The notes below the pieces were generated by a model. The model was not told where the DNA came from and made no database searches. It saw only the letters and a program-made list of their open reading frames with translations. This document shows positions 36,060 through 44,301 of a stretch of DNA of 64,000 nucleotides, in pieces. Position 1 is the first letter of the stretch, and every line of letters begins with the position of its first letter. Source of the stretch: Pseudomonadota bacterium. Its GTDB lineage: Bacteria; Desulfobacterota; Desulfarculia; Desulfarculales; Desulfarculaceae. Made by a program: the position numbers and the translations under genes. The DNA lies in assembly GCA_018896025.1 (NCBI GenBank), contig JAHIND010000016.1, positions 62,001 to 126,000 on the forward strand. Direction: 5' to 3'.

Positions 36060-36367
36060 ACGATATATAAAAGTGTCCGGTGGGCCTGGAAGCATGACGG
36101 CTCGGCGATGCGACACTTGCAATTGTCGCTCACAGCCGGTCAGGATAGGATAGTCAGGTGTATAATCAATAAATTTCGCAAGTTGGATGAATTGTAGCGT
36201 CGGCCCCCGGCGTTGCAATCCGTTTAGGGCATGACGCTTTTGCTTTCTTCAGGGTAGTATTCCAGCAGGGTGCGCCGGGCAGGTCGGATGGCTGCGGGAA
36301 CTCAATGCACTGAAAAACCAGCACAGCGCTTGTCATGGCATTATTCGCGGAGGAGCATTCCATCCCC
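36060..36367 (+). other. Long leader or second-promoter region before hydroxylase set B
   Basis: About 310 bp without a credible gene. It contains a consensus TATAAT at 36161-36166 with no matching -35, preceded by GTCAGG repeated at a 14-bp period, as in activator-dependent promoters. The ribosome binding site GGAGGAG lies about 12-14 nt before the chosen ATG at 36368. Confidence 0.35.
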
Positions 36368-36835
36368 ATGACTCATATACTTAGTTTCCAATTAAACGGG
36401 GCGCCGGTGCAGGCTTTGGTCAAGCCCAGCGATAGCCTGTTGGATGTCTTGCGGGAAAAGCTGGACGTGACCAGCCCAAAACGAGGGTGCGACAGCGGGG
36501 ACTGCGGGGCCTGCACCGTATTGCTGGAGGGCAAGGCGGTACGCGCCTGCCTAACCTGCGCGCTCACCGTGGAAAACAAGCAGGTGGTCACCGTGGAGGG
36601 GCTTAGCCAAGACGGCAAGTTGCAGCCCCTGCAAGAGGCCTTTATGGCCCACGGGGGCAGCCAGTGCGGTTATTGCACCTCGGGCATGCTGATAAGCGCC
36701 ACGGCCTTGCTTGCCAAAAGCCCTCATCCCCAGCGCCAAGACATCGCCCAGGAGATGTCGGGCAACCTTTGCCGTTGCGGATGCTACGAGGAGATAACCC
36801 AGGCCATTCTGGACACGGCCCGCAAGGGCGAGTAG
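36368..36835 (+). CDS. Molybdenum hydroxylase 2Fe-2S small subunit (set B)
   Basis: The 155-residue protein has the ferredoxin-type cluster GCDSGDCGACTVLLEG with a later Cys (VRACLTCA), then GSQCGYCTSGM and NLCRCGCYEE. It differs from the set A subunit by an extra Cys in each region (LTCAL and CRCGCY). A start 11 codons upstream is possible, but the chosen one follows GGAGGAG. It is the first gene of a plus-strand operon with the two Mo-subunit genes and no FAD subunit. Confidence 0.93.
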   Translation: MTHILSFQLNGAPVQALVKPSDSLLDVLREKLDVTSPKRGCDSGDCGACTVLLEGKAVRACLTCALTVENKQVVTVEGLSQDGKLQPLQEAFMAHGGSQCGYCTSGMLISATALLAKSPHPQRQDIAQEMSGNLCRCGCYEEITQAILDTARKGE

Positions 36836-36846
36836 GGGGCAAGGCC

Positions 36847-38166
36847 ATGAACCAATACATCGGCAAGGCCATGCCGCGCTACGATGCCCAGGGCCAGGTG
36901 ACCGGCAAGGTGCGCTACGTGGACGACATCAAGGTGCCGGGCATGAAATGCGTGAAGGTGCTGCGCAGCCCGGTGCACAAGGGGGAAATCCGTGGGCTGG
37001 ATTTCTCCCGCGCCCTCAAAGTCCCCGGCGTGGTGGGCTTTGTCACCGCCCAGGACATACCCGGCAAGAACGCCTATGGCCGCTTTCAGGACATGCCGGT
37101 CCTGGCTCCGGAAAATCGGGTGCGCTACCGGGGCGAGCCCATTGCGGCGGTAGTGGCCGCGGACGAGGACACGGCCCTGGAGGCCCTTTCCCAGGTGCGC
37201 CTGGACATAGAAGAGCAGACCCCGGTTTTTGACATGTTCGAGGCCATGCAGCCCGACGCTCCCTTGGTTCGTCACGATTCCAAGAGCAACCTGTGGGTGC
37301 ACTACCCGCCGGACATCACCGAGGTGACCATGGTCAAGGGCCAGATGGATGAAGGCATGAACCAGGCCGATCAGGTGATCGAGGGCCGCTACTCCACCGG
37401 AGTGCAGGACCACGCCCCCATGGAGACCAACGTGTCGGTGGCCTATCGCGACGAAATGGGCCGCCTGGTCATCCACACCGTGAGTCAGACCATCTACGCC
37501 CACCTGGGCATGCTCTGCGCCATCCTGGCCATGCCCATGAGCCGCATCCGCTTCATCGGCGGCCGGGTGGGCGGGGCCTTTGGCGGCAAGAACGACATCC
37601 ACACCGACCACATCGCCGCCCTGGCGGTGCTCAAGTTCGGCCATCCGGTGAAGTACCGCCTGAGCCGGGAAGAGGACTTGCAGTTCACCACCAAACGCGG
37701 GGCCTTTGTGCTGGATTTCAAGACCGGCGTGAAAAACGACGGCCGCCTCACCGCCTGCCGCATCGACATTTGGCACGACACCGGGGCCTATGCGGGCATG
37801 TCGCCCTATGGCCTGGAAAAGTGCGCCATGTTCGCGCCGGGGCCCTATGACTTCCCGCACATCAAGGTGACTGCGCGCACTATATTCACCAACCGGCCCA
37901 TTTCCAGTTCCATGCGCGGCTTCTCGGTAATCAACGGCCAGATCGCCTCGGAGATTCACATGAACCGGGTGGCCGAGGCCCTGGGCATGGACCCTTGGGA
38001 ATTGCGCTTCACTAACGCCTGGCGCGATGGGGACCAGGGAGTCACCGGCTACAAGGTGCGCGGGGCCGGTGCCTTGGAGGCCATGAAAAAGGCAGCGGAA
38101 CTGGCAGGCATCAAGCTGCCGGACAAGCTAATGTCCATGAGTTCGCGGGGGAGGCAGGCATCATGA
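36847..38166 (+). CDS. Molybdenum hydroxylase, N-terminal part of split Mo subunit (set B)
   Basis: The 439-residue product covers the hammerhead domain (GKVRYVDDIKVPGMKCVKVLRSP) and first Mo-binding domain, with GGRVGGAFGGKND and SSMRGFSV. It is clearly paralogous to the set A protein along its length but lacks the extra loop before GGxFGGK. The Gly of MRGFG is followed by SV rather than GI. The start at 36847 aligns with set A; the frame upstream overlaps the FeS gene and is not used. Its last codons overlap the C-terminal partner by 4 bp. Confidence 0.9.
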   Translation: MNQYIGKAMPRYDAQGQVTGKVRYVDDIKVPGMKCVKVLRSPVHKGEIRGLDFSRALKVPGVVGFVTAQDIPGKNAYGRFQDMPVLAPENRVRYRGEPIAAVVAADEDTALEALSQVRLDIEEQTPVFDMFEAMQPDAPLVRHDSKSNLWVHYPPDITEVTMVKGQMDEGMNQADQVIEGRYSTGVQDHAPMETNVSVAYRDEMGRLVIHTVSQTIYAHLGMLCAILAMPMSRIRFIGGRVGGAFGGKNDIHTDHIAALAVLKFGHPVKYRLSREEDLQFTTKRGAFVLDFKTGVKNDGRLTACRIDIWHDTGAYAGMSPYGLEKCAMFAPGPYDFPHIKVTARTIFTNRPISSSMRGFSVINGQIASEIHMNRVAEALGMDPWELRFTNAWRDGDQGVTGYKVRGAGALEAMKKAAELAGIKLPDKLMSMSSRGRQAS

Positions 38167-39215
38167 AAAAGACCGGCGTGGGCATGTGCCTGGTGTTGCA
38201 TCCCACCGGAAGAAAAGGCGGCGGCGACCCCAGCCAGGCCATCATTCAGCTCAAGCCCGACGGCAGCCTGTTCTTAAAGGTGGGGGCGGTGGATCTCGGC
38301 CAGGGGGCCTTGACCATGCTGCGGCAGGTGGCCGCCGAGGCCATGGACGTGGATATCGCCACGGTCTACGCCAGCAACCGCTCCGACGACCTGGCCCCGC
38401 TCAGCGCGGGCAGCGCGGCCAGCCGGGTGACCCTGGTGGACCCCCATGCGGTGATGGAGGCGGCCAAGGATCTGCGGGCCAAGATCGCCGCCTTTGCTGC
38501 GCATCGCCTGGAGATAGACGTCGAGAATGTGGAATTGGCCGACGGCAAAGCCTTTGCCAAGGACAATCCCCACCACCATATGACCTTCGCCGATATCGGC
38601 ATGATCGCCAACCTGGGCGAGGGCGTGATCCTGGTGGGGACGGGAGCCTGGCAGCCCGCCCCGGTGCAGGGCCACGACCCCGAGACCGGCTACCTGGACC
38701 AGGAAAGCGTCATTTCCTTTGGCTGCTGCGTGGCCGAGGTGGCCGTGGATACCGACACCGGCGAGGTGGAGGTGACCAAGCTGGTGCAGGTATGGGAGGT
38801 GGGCAAGGCCATCAACCCGCTTATGGTCAAGCAGCAGATCAACGGCGGCCTGCAGATAGGCATGGGCTTCGCTTTGCGGGAAAACCTGTTCCCCCACTAC
38901 CCGGACCCGGCCCACGGCATCGAGTCCCTGGCCGACTACTCCATGCCCACCTTTATGGACTACCCCCCCGAGCTTATCCACGGCATCGAAGAGGTGCCCC
39001 ATCCCATGGGGGTTAAGGGAGCCAAGGGCTTTTCCGAAGGCAGCGCCACCGCGCCGGGGCCTGCCATAATTTCGGCTATCCATGATGCTGTCGGGGTGTG
39101 GATTCACGAAGTCCCAGCCACCCCGGAAGTGGTGCTTCGCGCCCTGGATGCCAAGGAGCATGGCGGAGCCACGGATTACTGGTCGCATCAGGACCGGAGC
39201 GCCTGGCTCGCTTAG
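38163..39215 (+). CDS. Molybdenum hydroxylase, C-terminal part of split Mo subunit (set B)
   Basis: The 350-residue protein is the second Mo-binding domain. GRKGGGDPSQAIIQLKPDGS and VDLGQGALT open it, and VKGAKGFSEGSATAPGPAII carries the catalytic Glu near the C-terminus. Set A has KGIGE in the same place, so the motif differs in the residues just before Glu. The ATGA overlap with the N-terminal gene ensures equal synthesis of the two halves. The partner FAD protein is not encoded downstream, where coding stops. Confidence 0.9.
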   Translation: MKKTGVGMCLVLHPTGRKGGGDPSQAIIQLKPDGSLFLKVGAVDLGQGALTMLRQVAAEAMDVDIATVYASNRSDDLAPLSAGSAASRVTLVDPHAVMEAAKDLRAKIAAFAAHRLEIDVENVELADGKAFAKDNPHHHMTFADIGMIANLGEGVILVGTGAWQPAPVQGHDPETGYLDQESVISFGCCVAEVAVDTDTGEVEVTKLVQVWEVGKAINPLMVKQQINGGLQIGMGFALRENLFPHYPDPAHGIESLADYSMPTFMDYPPELIHGIEEVPHPMGVKGAKGFSEGSATAPGPAIISAIHDAVGVWIHEVPATPEVVLRALDAKEHGGATDYWSHQDRSAWLA

Positions 39216-39426
39216 ATGACTTAGTGACGAAAAGCCAGGTCTTGTGAATCGCCCCTGGATCACCGGAGACTTCATTACTTGAGAAGATGGAGTCACCCAA
39301 ATCTGTCTGGGCCGGGTCGGTGATGACGAAGCATTCAAATGGATAGAGGGCATTAATCGCGGATATGAACGTCCGGGTCCATGAGCCTCGGCCCTCTTAG
39401 CCAATTGTTGTGGTATATGCTCCTGT
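39216..39426. other. Intergenic region between convergent genes
   Basis: About 210 bp. A plus-strand stretch of about 32 codons ending near 39381 (reading GDDEAFKWIEGINRGYE) looks protein-like but has no start and is bounded by stops, so it may be a decayed gene fragment. No terminator is obvious. Confidence 0.3.
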
Positions 39427-39462
39427 CACTAGTGCAGCATCTCCCACTAGTGCAGCATCTCC
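39427..39462 (-). repeat. Perfect 18-bp tandem duplication at a gene's 3' end
   Basis: CACTAGTGCAGCATCTCC occurs twice in direct succession. It spans the last four sense codons and the stop of the QueG-like gene, so the stop and the tail codons are repeated in frame after the real stop. Confidence 0.95.
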
Positions 39463-40568
39463 AAGGCCCAGGCTACTTCCGGGGCAACGAGCCCTTGGCT
39501 GGGCGCCCGTGCCGACTCCAAGGCCCGCCGGGCCTCCGGTCCGCCGAGTCTGCCAAGGGACCAGGCGCACATGGCTCGGACCCGTTCGTCCTGTTCGCGA
39601 TCAAAGGCTTTGATCAATTCCGGCACATAAACTTGATCCTGCGTGTTGCCCATGACTCTGACCACGTTCATCTTCCAGCGCCAAAGGTCCTCAACCTTCA
39701 TGTAGAACATGTGCGGCCAGATGCGTTGCTGAAACTGCTGGGCATCCATGTGCAGAAGCCTGATTAAATCAAAGTCGGGGGCTTTGTCCGCGACCCGTTG
39801 GTTCAGGGGCAGGTCAGCGGCCAACCAGGCAGCATTGCGCGGGCATACGTTCTGGCATCGATCGCAGCCGTACACCCACAGCCCCATGGGCTCGCGCAGG
39901 CTGCGGGGTGTGAGCCCTTGCCCGTAATAGGTGAGAAAGGATATACAGCGGCGAGGATCAATCTTGCGGGGCCCTCGTAGGGCGCCGGTGGGACAGGCCG
40001 TCAAGCAGACGTTCTTACACCAGTTCGGGCACCCCACCTCCGGCGTAGGCTGGCCGGGCGCAAAACTTGCGTCCACCACTACGGCTATGGGCAGCACCCA
40101 GGAGCTTTTTCGCGCCACCTTGTTGGAATAAAAGAGGCAGTTCTTGCCGAAATTGCCCATGCCGGCCCGCGCGGCCGCAAGACGATGAGGAACGTTGAAG
40201 GGGATTTTGGCCTTAATGCCGTGCTGGCTCAAATAATCCCGGAAGGCCTTTATGCGCACGGCTAGGCCGTCTTTGGTGACCCGGTCGTCGTCAAGATAGC
40301 AGCGGCCAAAAAAAGGCTCCATGCTCTGGGGATTGGCCTTGCTAAAGTAGGCCTCCATCAGCACGATTATGGATCTGGCCCCAGGCAGCACGTTTTGAGG
40401 GTCGGTGCCGGCCACCAAATCCAGCCCGGACTCCATAGTCCAAGCATAACTCTCCTGACGATCGGCCAGGATTTGCTTCTGGGTCTCGAAGGGTTCGGCC
40501 GTGGTGAAGCCGATGTCCGCAAAGCCCAACTCTAGGGCCTTAGCCAGTACGTTTTCTTGCCTCAACAT
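39447..40568 (-). CDS. Epoxyqueuosine-reductase-like iron-sulfur protein with C-terminal HEAT-like segment
   Basis: The 373-residue protein resembles QueG. It has AAARAGMGNFGKNCLFYS, then two [4Fe-4S] sites: CPNWCKNVCLTACPTGAL with CISF after it, and CDRCQNVCPRNAAW. The last 60 residues (DEQDERVRAMCAWSLGRLGGPEARRAL) are a HEAT-like repeat, as in some QueG proteins. It lacks a clear QueG N-terminal DYH region, so it may act on another substrate; reductive corrinoid chemistry is the known theme of the family. The start at 40568 follows TAGGAG by 6 nt. Confidence 0.75.
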   Translation of the reverse strand: MLRQENVLAKALELGFADIGFTTAEPFETQKQILADRQESYAWTMESGLDLVAGTDPQNVLPGARSIIVLMEAYFSKANPQSMEPFFGRCYLDDDRVTKDGLAVRIKAFRDYLSQHGIKAKIPFNVPHRLAAARAGMGNFGKNCLFYSNKVARKSSWVLPIAVVVDASFAPGQPTPEVGCPNWCKNVCLTACPTGALRGPRKIDPRRCISFLTYYGQGLTPRSLREPMGLWVYGCDRCQNVCPRNAAWLAADLPLNQRVADKAPDFDLIRLLHMDAQQFQQRIWPHMFYMKVEDLWRWKMNVVRVMGNTQDQVYVPELIKAFDREQDERVRAMCAWSLGRLGGPEARRALESARAPSQGLVAPEVAWALEMLH

Positions 40569-40809
40569 GCCCACTCCTAACCGCCAACCTTGAAAATCAC
40601 TCTCGTAGGTCACCCTGTAATTGACCGGCCTGACCTGTCCCGATCAATGTACCACTTCTCGGTTTAGCCCCTGATTATTTTGAGGGTCACTCTCCTGTGC
40701 ATAGAAGGAACACGTTTGAAATGGGCGCACGCTCATAAGTGGTAGCATAGTGACAGCATTGGCGGTCAAATTGGGCCAGATTTGGCCAGAAAAGGGGTAT
40801 TTTACCCCA

Positions 40810-40840
40810 AAAAAAGAGGGGGCCTTTTGGCCCCCTCTTC
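40810..40840 (-). terminator. Terminator after tRNA-Lys
   Basis: An AAGAGGGGGCC/GGCCCCCTCTT stem with a TTTT loop is followed on the minus strand by seven T residues. It lies about 34 nt below the tRNA 3' end. Confidence 0.92.
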
Positions 40841-40873
40841 GGGTATAACCAGTGGTTTATACTGGTTTATTTT

Positions 40874-40949
40874 TGGTGGGCTGCCGGAGAATCGAACTCC
40901 GAACCTACGGATTAAGAGTCCGTTGCTCTGCCAGTTGAGCTAGCAGCCC
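40874..40949 (-). tRNA. tRNA-Lys (anticodon CTT)
   Basis: A 76-nt cloverleaf on the minus strand. Acceptor GGGCTGC pairs with GCAGCCC, the D arm holds AGCTCAACTGGCAGAGCA, the anticodon stem-loop is ACGGA-CTCTTAA-TCCGT, the T arm GGTTCGAT-like run is GAGTTCGATTC, and ACCA is encoded at the 3' end. Confidence 0.95.
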
Positions 40950-40991
40950 TTGCGTTCGTGAAGCTGTATTTATCAGCCGGGGCCGATTCCG

Positions 40992-41951
40992 TCAACAGTT
41001 TTCATCGCATATCTTGCGGCACAGGGCCAAGACGGCGTCCCGGCCCGCCGATTGGTTTTCCAGGGAGGCCAGCCAGGGGGCGGGAAGGGCATCCAGGCCC
41101 CAATAGGTCCCGGCCAGGGCTCCGGCCATGGCCCCTATGGTGTCGGTGTCCCCTCCCAAACTCACGGCCAAAACTATAGCCTGCTTAGGGCCTTCGGCGG
41201 CCAAGAAAGCGCCCAGGGCCGGGGGCACCGCCTCGGCGGCGGACACGTCGCAGGCATAGGCTGCGGTAAGGGCGGAGCGGGCTGCGGCCTCGTCGCCATG
41301 GGGCAGGGGAGGCATGGCTCGCAGGCGCTGGGCCACGTGTTGGTCTATGGGCTCAATTTTCGCGGCGATTCGCTCCACAAATTCAGTGGGCTCGGGCTTC
41401 CGGCCCGCCGCTCCCAAGTTGGCGGCTAGGCGTACGGCCAGGGCCTGGGACGCGGCCCCGGCCAGGCCCCGGGGATGGGTGTGGGTGATGCGGCACTGGG
41501 TCAGGGCGGCGTCCCGGCAGGCCTCCTCGTCCTCGGCAAAGAGCACTCCCAGCACGCCCACCCGCATGGCCCCGCCGTTGCCCCAGGAGTCGGTGGCCAC
41601 CCGATCCCAGGGCTCTCCGGCGGCCAGGCGGTGCATGAGGGCGTTGATGCGCCCGCCATAGCCCCGAATGGGCTCATACAGGGCCAGAAAGCGCCTGGCC
41701 AGATAGGCCGGGTCCAGGCCGCTTCGATGGACCAGGGTTTGCAAAATGGCGATCATCATCTGGGAGTCGTCGGTGTAGGAACCAGCCGGAAGGCGGCCGG
41801 GGAGCATGGCGTCCAGGCGGCCATGGGTCTGCTCGATCCGCCCGGCGCTCCAGCCCTCCACGGGCATGCCCAGGGCGTCGCCACACATGGTGCCCAGGGC
41901 GGCCCCGGCCAAACGGGAGTAGCTGAAAGATGGTGGAGGTGACTGACTCAT
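40992..41951 (-). CDS. ADP-ribosylglycohydrolase family protein (DraG-like)
   Basis: The 319-residue protein shows the family's metal-binding motifs: GTMCGDALGMP, YTDDSQM with the paired Asp, WGNGGAMR and GGDTDTIGAMAGALAG near the C-terminus. It would remove ADP-ribose from a protein or nucleic acid, or act on a related glycoside. DraG reverses nitrogenase ADP-ribosylation, but no nitrogenase or DraT is seen here. The start at 41951 aligns with the family; the frame is open 18 codons further. Confidence 0.9.
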   Translation of the reverse strand: MSQSPPPSFSYSRLAGAALGTMCGDALGMPVEGWSAGRIEQTHGRLDAMLPGRLPAGSYTDDSQMMIAILQTLVHRSGLDPAYLARRFLALYEPIRGYGGRINALMHRLAAGEPWDRVATDSWGNGGAMRVGVLGVLFAEDEEACRDAALTQCRITHTHPRGLAGAASQALAVRLAANLGAAGRKPEPTEFVERIAAKIEPIDQHVAQRLRAMPPLPHGDEAAARSALTAAYACDVSAAEAVPPALGAFLAAEGPKQAIVLAVSLGGDTDTIGAMAGALAGTYWGLDALPAPWLASLENQSAGRDAVLALCRKICDENC

Positions 41952-42029
41952 GACTGGATTATAGCAGGCTATTTTCTGGCCGGTGCGCCGGGGCCGTGGT
42001 ACCATCTCATCCCATCAGGAGGATTCAGC

Positions 42030-42188
42030 ATGGCTACCCAACCCTGCGTACCTTGCGCCGATTACCGGGCCGGTCAGCGGCTGCTCAGCATGAAGCGGCA
42101 GTTGGCTAGCGACGATCTGTCCGAAGAGCAGCGGGCCCAGCTCGAGGCCGAAGTGGCCGAGTTGGAGCACCTGCTGGACATGGACTAG
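42030..42188 (+). CDS. Small 52-residue protein with CxxC motif and coiled-coil tail
   Basis: A short open frame has an excellent ribosome binding site (AGGAGG, 7 nt before ATG). The product has CVPC near residue 6, then an amphipathic helix, [19 protein letters not shown], predicted to form a coiled coil. Its last 4 bp overlap the convergent ABC-F gene stop. The pattern resembles small zinc-ribbon or regulatory proteins, but I do not recognise a family. The strong translation signal and codon use like its neighbours support a real gene. Confidence 0.65.
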   Translation: MATQPCVPCADYRAGQRLLSMKRQLASDDLSEEQRAQLEAEVAELEHLLDMD

Positions 42189-44197
42189 TCCGCGGCCTCC
42201 AACTCTTCCAACTCCAGAGCCATCTTTTCCCACTTGGCGGTGAGTTTTTCCACGTGGTCCTTGGCCTTGGCATGGGCCTTGGTCAGTTTGGTCCAGCGCG
42301 CGCCGTCGGCAAAGGCCGCCGGATCCACCATCTCGGCCACCAGCTTGTCCAAATCGGTCGTGGCTTCCTCGATCTCGGATTCCAGCTTGGCCACCTTGTT
42401 TTTCAAAGGTTTCACCCGGCGGTAGCGCTCTTGGCGCGCCTGGGCCTCGGCCCGCTTTTGGTCGGCGGTTTTGGGGCCGCTGGCCGGGTCACCATCTGCG
42501 GCCTTGGCCTGGGGCGGGGCTTCCGGCTCCGGGGCGGGAGGGGCGTCGAGCTTGGCCTTGGCCTTGGCCTTGGCCTTGATGGCGTCGGCGTCCAAGCCCT
42601 GCTTCCACAGACGCTCGAAATCGTCGTAGTTGCCGGGCAGCATGGTGACTTTGCCCGCGTTCACATAGGCCACCTGGTTGGCTATGGCGTTGATCAGGTG
42701 GCGGTCGTGGCTGATCAGGACCAGGGTGCCGTCATACTGGCTCAGGGCATGTTCCAACACGGTGCGGCTGGCGATGTCCAGGTGGTTGGTGGGCTCGTCC
42801 AAAAGCAGGAAGTTGGGCTTTTGGATGAGCAGCTTGGCCAACACCAGACGGGCCCGCTCCCCGCCGGAGAGCACTTTGACCTTCTTGAAAACGTCATCGC
42901 CCCTGAATAGAAAGGCCCCCAGGATGCTGCGCTGCAGCCCCTGGGCCATGAGCCCGGCCACGCTGCCCAACTCGCCAAGGGCCGTGTTCTCCGGGTTCAG
43001 ATCTTCCATGGTGTGCTGGGAGAACACGCCCATCTTCACCCGGCCCCCCACCAGGCGGCGGCCCTTGCTGGGCTCCACCTGGCCGGAGAGCAGGCGCAAC
43101 AGGGTGGACTTGCCCTCGCCGTTGCGGCCCAGCAGGGCCAAACGGTCGCCCTTGCGCAGCACCAGGCTCAGGTCCTTGTAGAGCGGCTTGGGGCCGTAGC
43201 CGAACTCCAGGTTCAGCATCTCCACCACCACCTTGGCCGAGGGCTCGGCCGGGGGCAGTTCCAGCCTGATGGCCTGGTCCTCGGCGGGCAGGGTGACCCG
43301 CTCCATCTTCTCCAGCATCTTCAGGCGGCCCTGCACCTGCTTGGCCCGGTCCTTGCGCGTGCGGTTGCGGGCCACAAAGTCTTCGATCTGCCTGATGCGC
43401 TCCTGCTGGCTCTCAAAGGCCGCCCGCTGGGACTCGCGGCGGCGCTCTCGCTGCTCCACGTAGTGGCTGTAGTTGCCACCGTAGGTATAGATCTGGCCCG
43501 AGTCCAACTCCACGATGCGGGTGGCCACCTTGTCCAAGAACACCCGGTCGTGGCTCACCAGGAGCAAAGCGGCGGGGTTGGTGACCAGGTAGCCCTCCAG
43601 CCAAAGCAGGGACTCCAGGTCCAGGTGGTTGGTGGGCTCGTCCAAGAGAATCAGGTCCGGGGCCGAGAGCAACAGGCGGGCCAGGGCGGCGCGCATGAGC
43701 CAGCCGCCGCTCAGTTCGCCCACGTCGCGGTTCAGCCGCTCCTGGCCAAAGCCCAGGCCGGCCAGCACCCGCGAGGCCCTGGCCTCCAGATCGTAGCCGC
43801 CCAACTGCTCGAACTGGCTTTGCAACTGGCCCTGGCGGGCCAGAAGCTCCTCCAACTCGGCCTCGTCGCGCACTACGCTAAGCAGCCGATGCACTTCTTC
43901 CAGATCGGCCTCCACTTGGGGCAGGCTGTCGCCGGTTTCCATGGCCAGCTCCAGCACGGTGCGGCCCGACAGGGAGAGCAGCTCCTGGGGCAGGTAGCCC
44001 AGGCGCAAATTCTTGGCCTTGAACACCTCGCCGCTGTCCGGCTCCACGGTGTCCAGCATCAGGCCCAAGAGGGTGGACTTGCCCGCCCCGTTGGGGCCCA
44101 CCAGGCCCAGGCGTTCGCCCGGACTGATATGCAGGCTCACCTCCTTGAGGACGTCTTGCTTGCCATAGTATTTGCTTACATTGTGCAGGGTGATCAT
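42185..44197 (-). CDS. ABC-F family ATPase (Uup/EttA-like)
   Basis: The 670-residue protein has two ATPase domains: GPNGAGKST with [16 protein letters not shown], and GRNGEGKST with [16 protein letters not shown]. The ABC-F linker of charged helices ([20 protein letters not shown]) lies between them, and there are no membrane spans. ABC-F proteins act on ribosomes, affecting elongation, assembly or antibiotic resistance. A Lys/Ala/Pro-rich linker and C-terminal coiled coil (about residues 560-670) resemble Uup. Start chosen at [12 protein letters not shown]; six further codons are possible. Confidence 0.9.
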   Translation of the reverse strand: MITLHNVSKYYGKQDVLKEVSLHISPGERLGLVGPNGAGKSTLLGLMLDTVEPDSGEVFKAKNLRLGYLPQELLSLSGRTVLELAMETGDSLPQVEADLEEVHRLLSVVRDEAELEELLARQGQLQSQFEQLGGYDLEARASRVLAGLGFGQERLNRDVGELSGGWLMRAALARLLLSAPDLILLDEPTNHLDLESLLWLEGYLVTNPAALLLVSHDRVFLDKVATRIVELDSGQIYTYGGNYSHYVEQRERRRESQRAAFESQQERIRQIEDFVARNRTRKDRAKQVQGRLKMLEKMERVTLPAEDQAIRLELPPAEPSAKVVVEMLNLEFGYGPKPLYKDLSLVLRKGDRLALLGRNGEGKSTLLRLLSGQVEPSKGRRLVGGRVKMGVFSQHTMEDLNPENTALGELGSVAGLMAQGLQRSILGAFLFRGDDVFKKVKVLSGGERARLVLAKLLIQKPNFLLLDEPTNHLDIASRTVLEHALSQYDGTLVLISHDRHLINAIANQVAYVNAGKVTMLPGNYDDFERLWKQGLDADAIKAKAKAKAKLDAPPAPEPEAPPQAKAADGDPASGPKTADQKRAEAQARQERYRRVKPLKNKVAKLESEIEEATTDLDKLVAEMVDPAAFADGARWTKLTKAHAKAKDHVEKLTAKWEKMALELEELEAAD

Positions 44198-44301
44198 GGG
44201 GCCAGAAGATAACATCCAGGCGGCTGGTCGGCAAGCGCGGCGGGCGCCCTAAGGGCGCAAGGTCGTGCTATATTCACTGACGGACCAAAATCGGAGCTGA
44301 C

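Noticed and set aside
36664..36846. A 61-residue N-terminal extension of the set B Mo subunit
   Set aside because: It overlaps the FeS-subunit gene in another frame and the paralog begins exactly at the inner ATG.
39277..39381. A short gene between the set B operon and the QueG-like gene
   Set aside because: The protein-like stretch has no start codon or ribosome binding site and is closed by stops on both sides. At most it is a remnant.
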